Part shown: in pieces, positions 45,007 through 53,820 of the stretch
How the letters are laid out: every line of letters begins with the position of its first letter
How positions within the stretch are numbered: position 1 is the first letter of the stretch
Assembly (NCBI GenBank): GCA_025936825.1
Contig: JAICSO010000001.1
Span: 1,054,001 to 1,118,000, forward strand
DNA: 64,000 nucleotides
Source of the DNA: Terriglobales bacterium
Lineage (GTDB): Bacteria > Acidobacteriota > Terriglobia > Terriglobales > Acidobacteriaceae
Direction: 5' to 3'
Translations under genes and position numbers: made by a program
The notes under the pieces: model-generated
Database searches by the model: none
Seen by the model: only the letters and a program-made list of their open reading frames with translations
What the model was told of the DNA's origin: nothing

Positions 45007-46598
45007 AGATCTGCGCCGCCTTCATGCTCTTGCTGCTGATGCCGTGCTTTTCGCGATCAAACTCGAATGTGGGTTCGGCGTCCGTCGAAACCGTTAGAGT
45101 TGAAGGCGGCCTGCTGCGGGGAACTACTGAAGATGGGCTCCGCGTCTATCGTGGCATTCCATATGCTGCTCCTCCTGTCGGCGATCTCCGCTGGCGGCCT
45201 CCGCAGCCTGCGCCGAAGTGGGAAGGAGTGCGCGCGTCCGATCAGTTCGGTCGTGCCTGCATACAGACCAATCAAGCAATCGCGAATCTTCCGTCCCCGA
45301 GCGAGGATTGCCTGTACCTCAACGTCTGGACTCCCGCCAAGAACGCTGGAGAAAAGTTGCCGGTGCTGTTTTGGATTCACGGTGGCGGGTTCGTTGCCGG
45401 CGCGCCGGCCGAGCAGTTATATCACGGTGAATGGTTGACGAAGAAAGGCGTAGTTTTTGTCTCGGTGGGCTACCGTCTCGGCGTATTCGGCTTTCTGGCT
45501 CATCCCGAACTGAGCGCTGAGAGTCCTCATCACGTATCCGGCAATTACGGAATTCTCGACATGATTGCCGGCCTTCGGTGGGTCCAGAAGAACATTGCTG
45601 CATTTGGCGGTGATCCGACGAAGGTGACAATCCAAGGCGAATCGGCGGGCGCAGCTGCGGTCAGTATTCTGTGTGCGTCGCCGCTCGCCAAAGGACTATT
45701 TCGTGGCGCTATCGCCGAGAGTGGCGGCACATTCGGCCCGGTGCGGGCCGACGCATCATTCGGCGAGTCAGAGCCCCTTGCGAGTGCTGAAAAGAGAACC
45801 GTAGAGTGGCTTTCGTCTGTTGGCATCTCGAACATCACGGAATTGCGCAAGATTCGAGCCGAGAAGCTGCAGACGATGATCCCGCGTCAACTCGCATGGG
45901 CTCGGCCCAATACCGACGGCTGGGTCATTCGGGGAGACCAGTACAAAGAGTACGAATCACATCAATACAACGACGTACCCGTTCTCACCGGCTACAACTC
46001 GGATGAAGGCTTGTTGTTCGGAAGCCCAAAGTCGAAGGAAGCCTACATTCAGAGTGTGCGCGACCGGTACCACGAGTTTGCGGACAAGATTCTGGCTGCC
46101 TATCCGGGCGGCGACACACCAATGGAGAAGTGGACAGAGCGTAATCTGACGCGCGACTCGGCGTTTGGCTGGAATGCCTGGACGTGGGCCCGTCTGCAGG
46201 TAAAAACGGGAAAATCAAAAGTGTTCTTGTATTTTTTTGAAGAACCGGCCGAGCTCCCTGCAGGTGCTGACCCTCGGGCTAACGGAGCGCGCCATGCCTC
46301 GGAACTTCCTTACGTGTTCCGGCAACTAAGAGAACACGACCGCGCTGCGCCCACGCCAAAAGACGAAGCGCTGTCCGATATGATGCGAACTTATTGGACC
46401 AACTTTGCCAAGACCGGCGACCCTAATGGGAAGGGACTGCCCGAGTGGCCAGCTTACAATGGTCCCAAGCCGCAAGTCTTGCATATCGATGCAGGGAAAA
46501 CAGAAGCAGGCCCCCTGGTTAACGAGAATGGGTTGGAAGTGCTGGACCAGTACTTTGCGTCGCGTCGTAAAGATGAAGTAAAAACAGCGACGCGTTAG
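45003..46598 (+). CDS. Exported type-B carboxylesterase
   Basis: The product has 531 residues with a signal peptide (MKICAAFMLLLLMPCFS) and a GTG start overlapping the fructokinase stop. Type-B signatures are all present: EDCLYLNVWTP, FWIHGGGFVAGAP, nucleophile Ser in QGESAGAAAVSIL, Glu in YNSDEGLLFGS and His in NGARHASELPYVF. Length is typical. It is the last gene of the operon and the fourth esterase fold in it. Acidobacterial genomes have many such genes, so the substrate is not fixed by family. Confidence 0.9.
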   Translation: MKICAAFMLLLLMPCFSRSNSNVGSASVETVRVEGGLLRGTTEDGLRVYRGIPYAAPPVGDLRWRPPQPAPKWEGVRASDQFGRACIQTNQAIANLPSPSEDCLYLNVWTPAKNAGEKLPVLFWIHGGGFVAGAPAEQLYHGEWLTKKGVVFVSVGYRLGVFGFLAHPELSAESPHHVSGNYGILDMIAGLRWVQKNIAAFGGDPTKVTIQGESAGAAAVSILCASPLAKGLFRGAIAESGGTFGPVRADASFGESEPLASAEKRTVEWLSSVGISNITELRKIRAEKLQTMIPRQLAWARPNTDGWVIRGDQYKEYESHQYNDVPVLTGYNSDEGLLFGSPKSKEAYIQSVRDRYHEFADKILAAYPGGDTPMEKWTERNLTRDSAFGWNAWTWARLQVKTGKSKVFLYFFEEPAELPAGADPRANGARHASELPYVFRQLREHDRAAPTPKDEALSDMMRTYWTNFAKTGDPNGKGLPEWPAYNGPKPQVLHIDAGKTEAGPLVNENGLEVLDQYFASRRKDEVKTATR

Positions 46599-47078
46599 GT
46601 CAAAGCATCGCGGTCAAGCGCTGGGCCGGAAGTTCTCAGCGAAGTGCAGAATCGTGAGTCTGTACATTGGGGTGAGATTGCAGTGACCTGCACATGGGAC
46701 AAATCCGGGTGCAATTAGGGTGCAATAAGAATTCCTAAAGCTTACTTTAGGCGCTAAATGGGGCCTCCGCGCCGTTGTTTTTCAATGGATACTTCTGAAC
46801 CATCCGCTGACCCGGCAGAGTCCGAAAGAGCAATTCGACGTTACCTGTAATGCCGAAGATTGCACCGTAAAAACACAGCGGCGTGAGTGACACGGTCTCA
46901 TAACAAACCAGCAACAACGCTTGCGACCAATCCCAAAATCCGACGGCTGCGCTGTACCGACGGTACTGGCGCGCAGGAGTTCTGGCACGAAGTCCGAAGC
47001 AAATGCCTTGCTGACGTCGTTGCGAGTAGTTGGTTCTTGCCTGTGCGAAATCTCTTCCATTCACAATTCCTCCATCGC
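46599..47078. other. Gene-free stretch between convergent units
   Basis: I find no supported gene. A tandem GGGTGCAAT repeat lies near 46708-46725, followed by a small hairpin (46734-46751). Open frames on the minus strand here lack family motifs and good starts. Confidence 0.5.
46734..46751. terminator. Small hairpin downstream of the esterase operon
   Basis: CCTAAAG, CTTA loop, CTTTAGG. It is 136 bases after the carboxylesterase stop. The stem is short, so this is a weak terminator candidate. Confidence 0.3.
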
Positions 47079-48056
47079 TTATCGAGGCATGTTGTGCCCG
47101 TGAGAAAAAGCCGAATTCAGCGGGACGGACCGTGGATCCTCCGCCGCAAGCCCAGCGAGTACCTGGGCCTGTTCCCAGACCTGTCTAGCCTTTGCTGGAT
47201 CCCGCGATTCCACTGAGGACGGAATCTGATTGAATCCATCGAAATACTTGCCACTCACTTCGGAGTACCTTAGGCTGATCAGAAGATTACCTAACGCCAG
47301 CGCGGCCTCCTCTTCCGTGGAGAGATGTGAGCCCATGAAGCTCACAAACCAGCTGCTCGTGATGATCCGCTTCATAACGGGGCTCATGTCTCTGCCCGCC
47401 TGCGTCGTGGGGACGACACCCGGAGACCAGGAATTAACCGTGATCGCCTTGTGTGCCGCTCTCAGCTGTCGATCCAACTCATAGGCCGCCATTATCGCGT
47501 ACAACTTTGCTGTCGCGTAACGCGCCATGGGCCTCAATTTAGCGGCTGTCCCGATCGCCCGCGCCAAGTCCTCCATCGACCCGAACCTGGGGGTCATGAT
47601 CTTGCCCATCTTGGTTGCAGCTGGGTCGTGAAGATCGCTCGACACGAAAATGATCCGCGTGCCCGCGATCATGTGACCCACGAGAAGGTTGGCAAGCAGA
47701 AAATGGCCGAGAAAGTTCAACTGGAAGGTCTGCTCGAAGCCGTCTTCGGTAAACACCAGGGATTTCGCGGTCATATTGATGCCCCCTGCGTTCAGAATCA
47801 GGCCACCAAGTGGTGGGATCGCCATCTCCGAAACAACGGCGGCGAAGCGGCGAACGGAAGCCAGAGAAAAAAGGTCGAGAGGTACGAAGCTCAGCTGCGA
47901 ATGCCGACGCGTCTGTCGGATCGCATCGATTGCCGCCTCAGCTTTCGATTCATTTCGACATGCCAGCAGCACATGCCAGCCGGACTGCGCGGCAAGAAAT
48001 CTGGCGGTGGCATAGCCGATTCCGGCGTTGGCACCGGTAATAATGACCGTCCTCAT
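47079..48056 (-). CDS. Short-chain dehydrogenase/reductase (retinol-dehydrogenase-like)
   Basis: The product has 325 residues from the ATG at 48056, with GGAGG 10 bases upstream. Classic SDR motifs: cofactor loop ITGANAGIGYATARFLA, LILNAGG, FVSSDLHD and active-site RYATAKLYAIM (YxxxK). The C-terminal part is longer than in short SDRs, as in WW-domain oxidoreductase or retinol-dehydrogenase-like members. Its minus-strand promoter carries TGTCACA-N16-GGTC (48137-48163), like that of the sigma gene nearby. Genes for oxidoreductases next to ECF41 sigma factors are the known targets of that group, so this is probably one. Confidence 0.87.
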   Translation of the reverse strand: MRTVIITGANAGIGYATARFLAAQSGWHVLLACRNESKAEAAIDAIRQTRRHSQLSFVPLDLFSLASVRRFAAVVSEMAIPPLGGLILNAGGINMTAKSLVFTEDGFEQTFQLNFLGHFLLANLLVGHMIAGTRIIFVSSDLHDPAATKMGKIMTPRFGSMEDLARAIGTAAKLRPMARYATAKLYAIMAAYELDRQLRAAHKAITVNSWSPGVVPTTQAGRDMSPVMKRIITSSWFVSFMGSHLSTEEEAALALGNLLISLRYSEVSGKYFDGFNQIPSSVESRDPAKARQVWEQAQVLAGLAAEDPRSVPLNSAFSHGHNMPR

Positions 48057-48136
48057 TAGCTTCGTTCCTCCGGTTGCACAAACTTGCAACGGTTTCTGGG
48101 CCTTACCGATGTGTGTACCCGTCGTTCGCTGTTCTA

Positions 48137-48163
48137 GACCGACAAGTCTGTGTATTTGTGACA
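48137..48163 (-). promoter_or_regulatory. ECF41-type promoter of the SDR gene
   Basis: Minus-strand TGTCACA (48157-48163), 16-base spacer, GGTC (48137-48140), 81 bases before the start codon. It matches the ECF41 consensus as I recall it (TGTCACA, then CGTC) with one change in the -10 part. Confidence 0.55.
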
Positions 48164-48271
48164 GATCCTAGGCAGCCAATGCATCAGCCCAATCGATGTA
48201 CAGGCGCTGTGCACCGCGGCGCTCTGATCCGTTCGGCTGTTGGGGGCGGTAACCCGGAAGTTACTCCGCTG

Positions 48272-48298
48272 TGTCACAGAGCCGGGGGCGTCGCTGTC
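48272..48298 (+). promoter_or_regulatory. ECF41-type promoter of the DUF4345-DoxX gene
   Basis: TGTCACA (48272-48278), 16 bases, TGTC (48295-48298), about 40 bases before the ATG at 48339. It supports that start over earlier in-frame ATGs, which would lie upstream of the promoter. Confidence 0.55.
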
Positions 48299-48338
48299 TT
48301 ACGGAGCGAATGTCAATTTCAGATCGAGGGAATTCACT

Positions 48339-49226
48339 ATGTCGTTGCCTGCCACGAACTTCCAGGACTCTTTCCCGACGCATTCAGCGATGCGAGGCGT
48401 ACTGATTCGTTTCCCGATTATCGCGCTGACGGCAGTCCTTATTATGATTGCAATCCGATACTTGGCCGATCCAGTCGGCGCGGCCGCACAAGTGGGCATC
48501 GCAATCACATCACCGGGCGGCATGATCGTTGTGCGCGTTGGATTGGGGGCGCTTCCTCTTGGATTCGCCGCGTTCTTCGCAGTGTGTTTGTTTTCCGAAG
48601 AGCGGCTGCTCTCCGCTTTGCATACCGAATTAATGCTCCTCGGTATTGTGATGGCAGTCAGAATGACCAGCATGGCTGCGGCCCATTCGAGTGAGACAGC
48701 CAAGTTGCTGGTCCCTGAAGCCATCATGGCCCTGCTTTGCATTGCCGCCATGCAACTCAAACGCAGCGGACGAAAAGTGTCGTATAGATCGGGCGGGGAC
48801 ACTGCTGCGCTCGCGATGCTGCGAAGTGAATCACGCGCTCCCCTGCTGGCTGCGCGAGTCCTGATGGGTGTGGTGGCGTTTGCGTTTATTGGAAGTGCTA
48901 TGACGAAATTGGCTCACGTTCCTAAGGTGGTAGGAGGCCTGGTTCACGATGGCATCCCCGAGGCGGCACTTGTTCCGATTGCAATTCTGGAACTATCTCT
49001 TGCCGTTCTGTATTTGCTTCCGAGAACGTCTCTTCTTGGAACAGTTCTGCTTACTGGATACCTCGGGGGTGCGACCGTGACGCACATCATAGGAAGAGAA
49101 CCCTTTGCTCCACCTGTCGTTATCGGAGCATTACTGTTCACTTCAGCTTATCTCCGATATCCAGAGCTTCGCAGTAGGCTGTTCCCGTTCCTCAGTCCGC
49201 AGTCGGCGGAGAGCGCAGCCGACTAG
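48339..49226 (+). CDS. DUF4345 and DoxX-like two-module membrane protein
   Basis: The product has 295 residues. The ATG at 48339 has GAGGG 8 bases upstream. Two four-helix membrane modules follow. The first (about residues 15-145) resembles DUF4345, with the stretch GMIVVRVGLGALPLGFAAFF. The second (about 170-285) resembles DoxX_2 (LMGVVAFAFIGSAMTKLAHV, then PEAALVPIAILELSLAVLYL). These two families normally occur as separate proteins of 120-140 residues, so this looks like a fusion. It is divergent from the SDR gene and shares an ECF41-type promoter, suggesting a redox or envelope stress role. Confidence 0.8.
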   Translation: MSLPATNFQDSFPTHSAMRGVLIRFPIIALTAVLIMIAIRYLADPVGAAAQVGIAITSPGGMIVVRVGLGALPLGFAAFFAVCLFSEERLLSALHTELMLLGIVMAVRMTSMAAAHSSETAKLLVPEAIMALLCIAAMQLKRSGRKVSYRSGGDTAALAMLRSESRAPLLAARVLMGVVAFAFIGSAMTKLAHVPKVVGGLVHDGIPEAALVPIAILELSLAVLYLLPRTSLLGTVLLTGYLGGATVTHIIGREPFAPPVVIGALLFTSAYLRYPELRSRLFPFLSPQSAESAAD

Positions 49227-49345
49227 ATAGGGAATAGCGATCCAGGAACAGAGATGATCCTACAGCTGGGAAGCTCAGAAGGTCGGGACGGGTGAAAAGC
49301 GCTTTGCGTTGGTGACAAGCTCCGGCGGACAATCGCAATCGAAGG

Positions 49346-50320
49346 TCAAGGACTTACGACATGCAGTGGTGGGAGATTCTTAAGCTTGTCAGGGTTGGTC
49401 ACGACGTAGATCCGACGGATGCTCCCCTGCGAAACCTCAATCGTAAAAGTACTAAATGGACGGCTATCCAGAAACGAGACAATGCCGGGCTGACCATTGA
49501 TCTCGACCGTTCGCCGAACCAGCGTCTTCGGAACCCCAAACCTCTTCATTCCTTCCAGTACACCGCGAGCGATGTTGGCTGGTCCATGGATCGGCTTCGG
49601 CAACGCAGGTGCTTTGCCGCCACCGTCTGAATAGAAAATTGCGTCTTCAGAGAGAAGCGCAATGAGTCCTTCCAGATTGCCCTGAAAAGATGCTTCGCTC
49701 CAACGGCGCAAGAGTTCCTCTTGCTGCTCGCGCGATGCCTCGAACCGCCTCCGGTCTTCTTTGATATGTTGTCGCGCCCGTCGTAGCACCTGGCGGCAGT
49801 TGGATTCAGTCCGATTGAGAATCGAAGCAATCTCGAAGTATTCGTAGTCGAAAAACTCACGGAGAACAAGGACGGCACGTTCCACCGGAGTCAATCGCTG
49901 CAAGAGTAATAAAACGCCAAAAGAGAGGGATTCGTTGACTCCAAGCGACATCAATGGATTGACGACTGGAGAGGTGGCAATCGGTTCCGGCAGCCACTGA
50001 CCAACGTACGCTTCGTGTTTTAGTCGCGCCGCTTGCAGATAATTAATGCAGAGGCGGGTCAAGATCGTCACCAAGAACGCACGCGGCGACTTGACTTCGG
50101 CAGCCGGAACCTGCTGCCAGCGAATAAACGTGTCCTGTAACAGATCCTCCGTATCCGCCACGCTTCCAAGCATGCGATAGGCGATTGCAAAGAGCAGAGC
50201 TCGGTGTTGCTCGAAGGCGCCATTCTGCACGGGTTCGGACACATTCCGAATTGGGACGACAGCCTCGGCGTTAGACACGAACTCATCGGTGAGAGGATCA
50301 ACATTGGACCGGTGTGGCAC
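49346..50320 (-). CDS. ECF41-group RNA polymerase sigma factor (SigJ-like)
   Basis: The product has 324 residues. Region sigma-2 is about residues 36-105 (FEQHRALLFAIAYRMLGSVA, TEDLLQDTFIRWQ) and sigma-4 about 140-195 (LTPVERAVLVLREFFDYEY). The SnoaL-like C-terminal extension carries the three ECF41 signatures: WLPEP in the linker, DGGGK, and NPDKL near the end. In this group the extension controls activity instead of a separate anti-sigma factor. The only in-frame start downstream of the preceding stop is GTG at 50320. A TGTCACA promoter upstream suggests autoregulation. Likely targets are the adjacent SDR and DUF4345-DoxX genes. Confidence 0.9.
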   Translation of the reverse strand: MPHRSNVDPLTDEFVSNAEAVVPIRNVSEPVQNGAFEQHRALLFAIAYRMLGSVADTEDLLQDTFIRWQQVPAAEVKSPRAFLVTILTRLCINYLQAARLKHEAYVGQWLPEPIATSPVVNPLMSLGVNESLSFGVLLLLQRLTPVERAVLVLREFFDYEYFEIASILNRTESNCRQVLRRARQHIKEDRRRFEASREQQEELLRRWSEASFQGNLEGLIALLSEDAIFYSDGGGKAPALPKPIHGPANIARGVLEGMKRFGVPKTLVRRTVEINGQPGIVSFLDSRPFSTFTIEVSQGSIRRIYVVTNPDKLKNLPPLHVVSP

Positions 50321-50422
50321 ATCGGTTTGGATTCCCGCTCCAAAAGAGTCGCTTCAATAATTCTCCCAAAGTGCTCGATGACCACAGAGTCAAACTTTGT
50401 GCCTACAATTATCCTTAGACAA

Positions 50423-50448
50423 GACCCAACAGACCGTTTTCTGTGACA
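50423..50448 (-). promoter_or_regulatory. ECF41-type promoter of the sigma gene itself
   Basis: Minus-strand TGTCACA (50442-50448), 15-base spacer, GGTC (50423-50426), about 100 bases before the GTG start. The spacer is one base shorter than in the two target promoters. Confidence 0.45.
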
Positions 50449-50709
50449 GAAGCCACGAACAGCGCATTACGGCGACTAAGAACGAGATAACGCGGACTAT
50501 CTGATATTCCACTGGCAGAAGTGAACACTTACGATTGGAGAGACTCTTCCAGGGAATTATGATGCACCTCCGCCTCCGCCGTGGCAGCAGCCAATGGGAT
50601 GGGGCAATTGACCTAAGCCTTTCTTGATGATCCGGCCGGGTGGTCTCCGGACCGCCATACACTTCGAGTTGACATCTGGCCCAATGATTCGCGCGACTAG
50701 CAGTCGTAT

Positions 50710-51150
50710 CTATCCACCCATAACTTTGCCGAATAGGTACAGCGTGACTCCAGCTAACATGCCTCCAAAGAAAACCATCGGGGCAGCAAATAGGGCTCCC
50801 AGTGTCCAGGTAAGCAATAGCAGGCCCCCGGATTGTCGCAATGACCAGCCGCGCTCTGTGAACGGTAACGCAAATGTGAACAGGAGAGAGAAGATGGCGA
50901 ATGCAACCACGGCTACTGCTATTCCCCTCAGCAGCGACCGCCCCACCGTGCTCGTCTTTGCGCGATTCAGCAGCGACCCGCCCACCAAACCGCCCGCAAT
51001 TCCGCCCGCCACGGTCGGCAACAAACCGTAAAGGAAGGCTGCACGAGGTGCCATCGTCACCGTATAAAACATTACGCCGACGCACAGAAGCGCAGATGCC
51101 GCGAACCACACAGCTGCTAGAAGTCTCTGACGAAAACTAGCCGAATTCAT
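50710..51150 (-). CDS. Small membrane protein of unknown function
   Basis: The product has 146 residues from the ATG at 51150; a GTG at 51201 would add 17 residues. Four hydrophobic segments are separated by short basic loops (LLAAVWFAASALLCVGVMF, FLYGLLPTVAGGIAGGLVGG, a third around residue 90, and MVFFGGMLAGVTLYLFGKVM at the end). I recognise no family. No clear ribosome-binding site is seen. It is read in the same direction as the permease gene upstream (132 bases away). Confidence 0.6.
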   Translation of the reverse strand: MNSASFRQRLLAAVWFAASALLCVGVMFYTVTMAPRAAFLYGLLPTVAGGIAGGLVGGSLLNRAKTSTVGRSLLRGIAVAVVAFAIFSLLFTFALPFTERGWSLRQSGGLLLLTWTLGALFAAPMVFFGGMLAGVTLYLFGKVMGG

Positions 51151-51282
51151 GAAATGGAGAATTTCAAATTGGATTTCAATCTTCGTACACGAACTTGTCA
51201 CCCACCTGCAGCGAATTCATAGGACCAGAAGTAGCTTTTACCATCACAGACCTATTTGTCTGCAAGTCCTAATCTCGCTGTT

Positions 51283-53766
51283 TCAAGTCTCGCGCAAGGC
51301 GGTGATGGGGTTCACTTTCGTCGCGCGGCGTGCTGGGAGATAGCTAGCCAGCGCGGCCACTGCAAATAAAAGCAGAGGTACGATCAGAAACACAGCCGGA
51401 TCATGGGGGCGCACCCCATAAAGCAAACTCGCCATCAGGGACGCAGTGGCTGCAGAAAAGACCAATCCGGCAACGATTCCCACACCAGCAAGCGCGACCC
51501 CCTCGCGTAAGAACATTCTCAGAATGTCCTCCCGCCGCGCCCCCAGGGCCATGCGGATACCGATCTCGCGCGATCTTTGGCCGACCATATAAGCCAACAA
51601 GCCGTAAATTCCGATGGAGGCCAGAAGCACCGCCAGTCCAGCAAATCCGCCCACCAGATCGGCAGAAAAACGGCGTGAGGCCAGTGATCGATCAAGGACG
51701 TCGTTCAAAGAAAAAACACTAAATACCGGCAAGTTGGGATCAATGCTCTGGATTTGATGCCGAATCTGTGGTTCGAGCTGGGTCGCGGGCAGAGACGTTC
51801 GCAGCACCACGCTTAGACGCTTGCTGTTGTCTTGATAAGTCGAAACATAGATGTGGGGAACGCCAGCGATGTCGAGACCGTCGCTCTTGATGTCTTGAAC
51901 AACACCCACGATGATCGACCATGGCTTGGTAGGGTCTCGTGCGAACCGCACTCGGCGGCCCAGCGGATCTTGGGTTGGCCAATACTTACGAGCAGTGCTC
52001 TCATCAATGATGGCAACCAGCGGTTTGCCGTCTTGATCGCCCTCCGTGAATGAGCGGCCGCGCAGGAGCGTCGTCTGTAACACCTTAAAATAATCGGAGC
52101 TTATCCGAATTCTCTCGGCGCTCAGATGCTGCGAGGACTCGACCGGTCTATCTTCAATTGCGAAGCCTTCAATGTCTACGCCACCGACCGCGCTGGGGTT
52201 GGTGTTGGTGGTCGGTAGAGCTGACGTAATTGCGGCGAGCTCCACTCCCGGAACCGCCTTCATGCGCCGCAGCAACTCACGATCAAAGGTGGCTCTGCGA
52301 GGAATATCGAGATAGGGATCCGCCTCTGATTCGTTGGGATTTGGAAGCTGTATGTTTGCCGTGACAACTTGAGTCGGAGTGAAGCCCGGGTTTTCCTGCA
52401 AGAGTTCCCGCAGCGTACGCAGCAGTAAGCCGGCTCCGACCATCAGTATGACCGCAAACGCTAGTTCAGACACAATTAAAACATCCCGCAATCGGCCGGT
52501 CTTCGTGCTGTAGCCCGACCCTCGACCGCCTTCACGAATGGCCGCGAAGAAAGCGCTTTTTGCCGAATGAAACGCTGGAGCAAGTCCAAACGCTAAACCG
52601 GTGAGAATGGAAATTAGCAGAGCGAACGCTAGCACGGCCCAGTCGATTCGCACTTCGTTGAGCCGCGGCACATTCGACGGCACAAAGCGCAGGATGAAAC
52701 CCAACGTACCCGCTGCGGTTGCGATTCCCGCGACACCGCCCATGAGCGACAGCAGCATGGACTCGGTCAGCATCTGGCGCACCATGCGGCCACGGCTCGC
52801 CCCCAGCGCTAACCGCACCGCCATCTCTTGTTGCCGTCCCGAAGCGCGCGCCAAAAGGAGATTGGCAATGTTCAACGAAACGATGAAAACGATCAGAATT
52901 ACCGCACACAGTAGCACCAGCAACATGGGCCGAACTTTGCCCACCAAAGTTTCTTGCAATGGTTGGATCTCAATTGTCCATTGCGCCTGCGATGGGTAAT
53001 CGGTGGGAAATTCTTGGCGCAATTCGGCAGCCATGGCAGTCAGCCGCGCCTGAGCTTGCGCCAGTGTCAGGTCTGGCTTAAGTCGTCCGATTCCAGATAC
53101 TAAAATCCGGCGACTACGCATCGGCGGGGGAAAGGGATCTCCGCTGAATCCCCCGGCGCAAAAGACTTCCGCGTCGCCGGAAGTCGTCGGTCCTGGATGG
53201 CGAAATCCACGTGGCAGAACCCCAATAATTGTAAGAGGATCATTGTCGAGCCGGATAGTATGGCCGACAACATGCGGATCGGCGCCATAGGCGCGGCGCC
53301 ACAAGCCATCGCTGATCACGGCCTCTGCGGAGAAACCAGGCACGAAGTCCTGCGGACCAAACAGTCGTCCAATTTGCGGAGTCACGCCCAGCATGGAGAA
53401 GTAGCTGAAACTGCCATTGACCCCCTCGACACGCTCGGGCTGGCCGGCCCCGGTCACATCCTCGCTACCCTCAAAAATCGGGGTTACGTCTTTAAATACA
53501 CCCGATCGCGTCTGCAGGTCATCGAGTTCGGGCTGGGAAAACCTAACGTCCCGCAATCCTACGCCGGGCTCGTTAAAGAAGATTCGTACCAAACGATCGG
53601 GATCGGGGTAGGGCAGAGGACGCAGCAACACGGCATCCACGATGCTGAAAATGGCCGTGTTGGCGCCCACTCCCAGAGCCAGCATCAGAACAGCCACAGT
53701 GGTGAAGGCGGGCTTTTTGACCAGCATCCGCAAACCATAGCGAACATCCTGAAGTAAACTTCCCAT
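51283..53766 (-). CDS. ADOP-type permease (MacB/FtsX-like, no ATPase partner)
   Basis: The product has 827 residues. The ATG at 53766 (GGAG 8 bases upstream) begins MGSLLQDVRYGLRMLVKKPA, the signature start of the acidobacterial duplicated orphan permease family. It contains two MacB-type periplasmic core domains and two FtsX-like three-helix blocks (about residues 270-430 and 700-820), ending RRATKVNPITALRE. No ABC ATPase gene is adjacent, as is usual for this family. The role is unsettled; export of peptides or lipids by analogy with MacB. It is last in an operon of small exported proteins under a LytTR-type site. Confidence 0.92.
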   Translation of the reverse strand: MGSLLQDVRYGLRMLVKKPAFTTVAVLMLALGVGANTAIFSIVDAVLLRPLPYPDPDRLVRIFFNEPGVGLRDVRFSQPELDDLQTRSGVFKDVTPIFEGSEDVTGAGQPERVEGVNGSFSYFSMLGVTPQIGRLFGPQDFVPGFSAEAVISDGLWRRAYGADPHVVGHTIRLDNDPLTIIGVLPRGFRHPGPTTSGDAEVFCAGGFSGDPFPPPMRSRRILVSGIGRLKPDLTLAQAQARLTAMAAELRQEFPTDYPSQAQWTIEIQPLQETLVGKVRPMLLVLLCAVILIVFIVSLNIANLLLARASGRQQEMAVRLALGASRGRMVRQMLTESMLLSLMGGVAGIATAAGTLGFILRFVPSNVPRLNEVRIDWAVLAFALLISILTGLAFGLAPAFHSAKSAFFAAIREGGRGSGYSTKTGRLRDVLIVSELAFAVILMVGAGLLLRTLRELLQENPGFTPTQVVTANIQLPNPNESEADPYLDIPRRATFDRELLRRMKAVPGVELAAITSALPTTNTNPSAVGGVDIEGFAIEDRPVESSQHLSAERIRISSDYFKVLQTTLLRGRSFTEGDQDGKPLVAIIDESTARKYWPTQDPLGRRVRFARDPTKPWSIIVGVVQDIKSDGLDIAGVPHIYVSTYQDNSKRLSVVLRTSLPATQLEPQIRHQIQSIDPNLPVFSVFSLNDVLDRSLASRRFSADLVGGFAGLAVLLASIGIYGLLAYMVGQRSREIGIRMALGARREDILRMFLREGVALAGVGIVAGLVFSAATASLMASLLYGVRPHDPAVFLIVPLLLFAVAALASYLPARRATKVNPITALRET

Positions 53767-53820
53767 GAAGACGCTCCTCTCGGGCAATAACACGGAATCA
53801 CAGAAAGGCGAATTTGGTTG

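Noticed and set aside
46747-47064. Two overlapping minus-strand open frames of about 100 codons
   Set aside because: No family motifs, no convincing ribosome-binding site, and both cover the same DNA in different frames.
48240-48338. Earlier in-frame start for the DUF4345-DoxX gene at 48240
   Set aside because: It would place the ECF41-type promoter (48272-48298) inside the coding region, and the ATG at 48339 has a good ribosome-binding site.
49921-49936. A further tRNA-Ser-like stretch (GAGAGGGATTCGTT)
   Set aside because: Only about 12 bases match, it lies inside the well-conserved sigma factor coding sequence, and it lacks the CCA/acceptor part. Probably chance.
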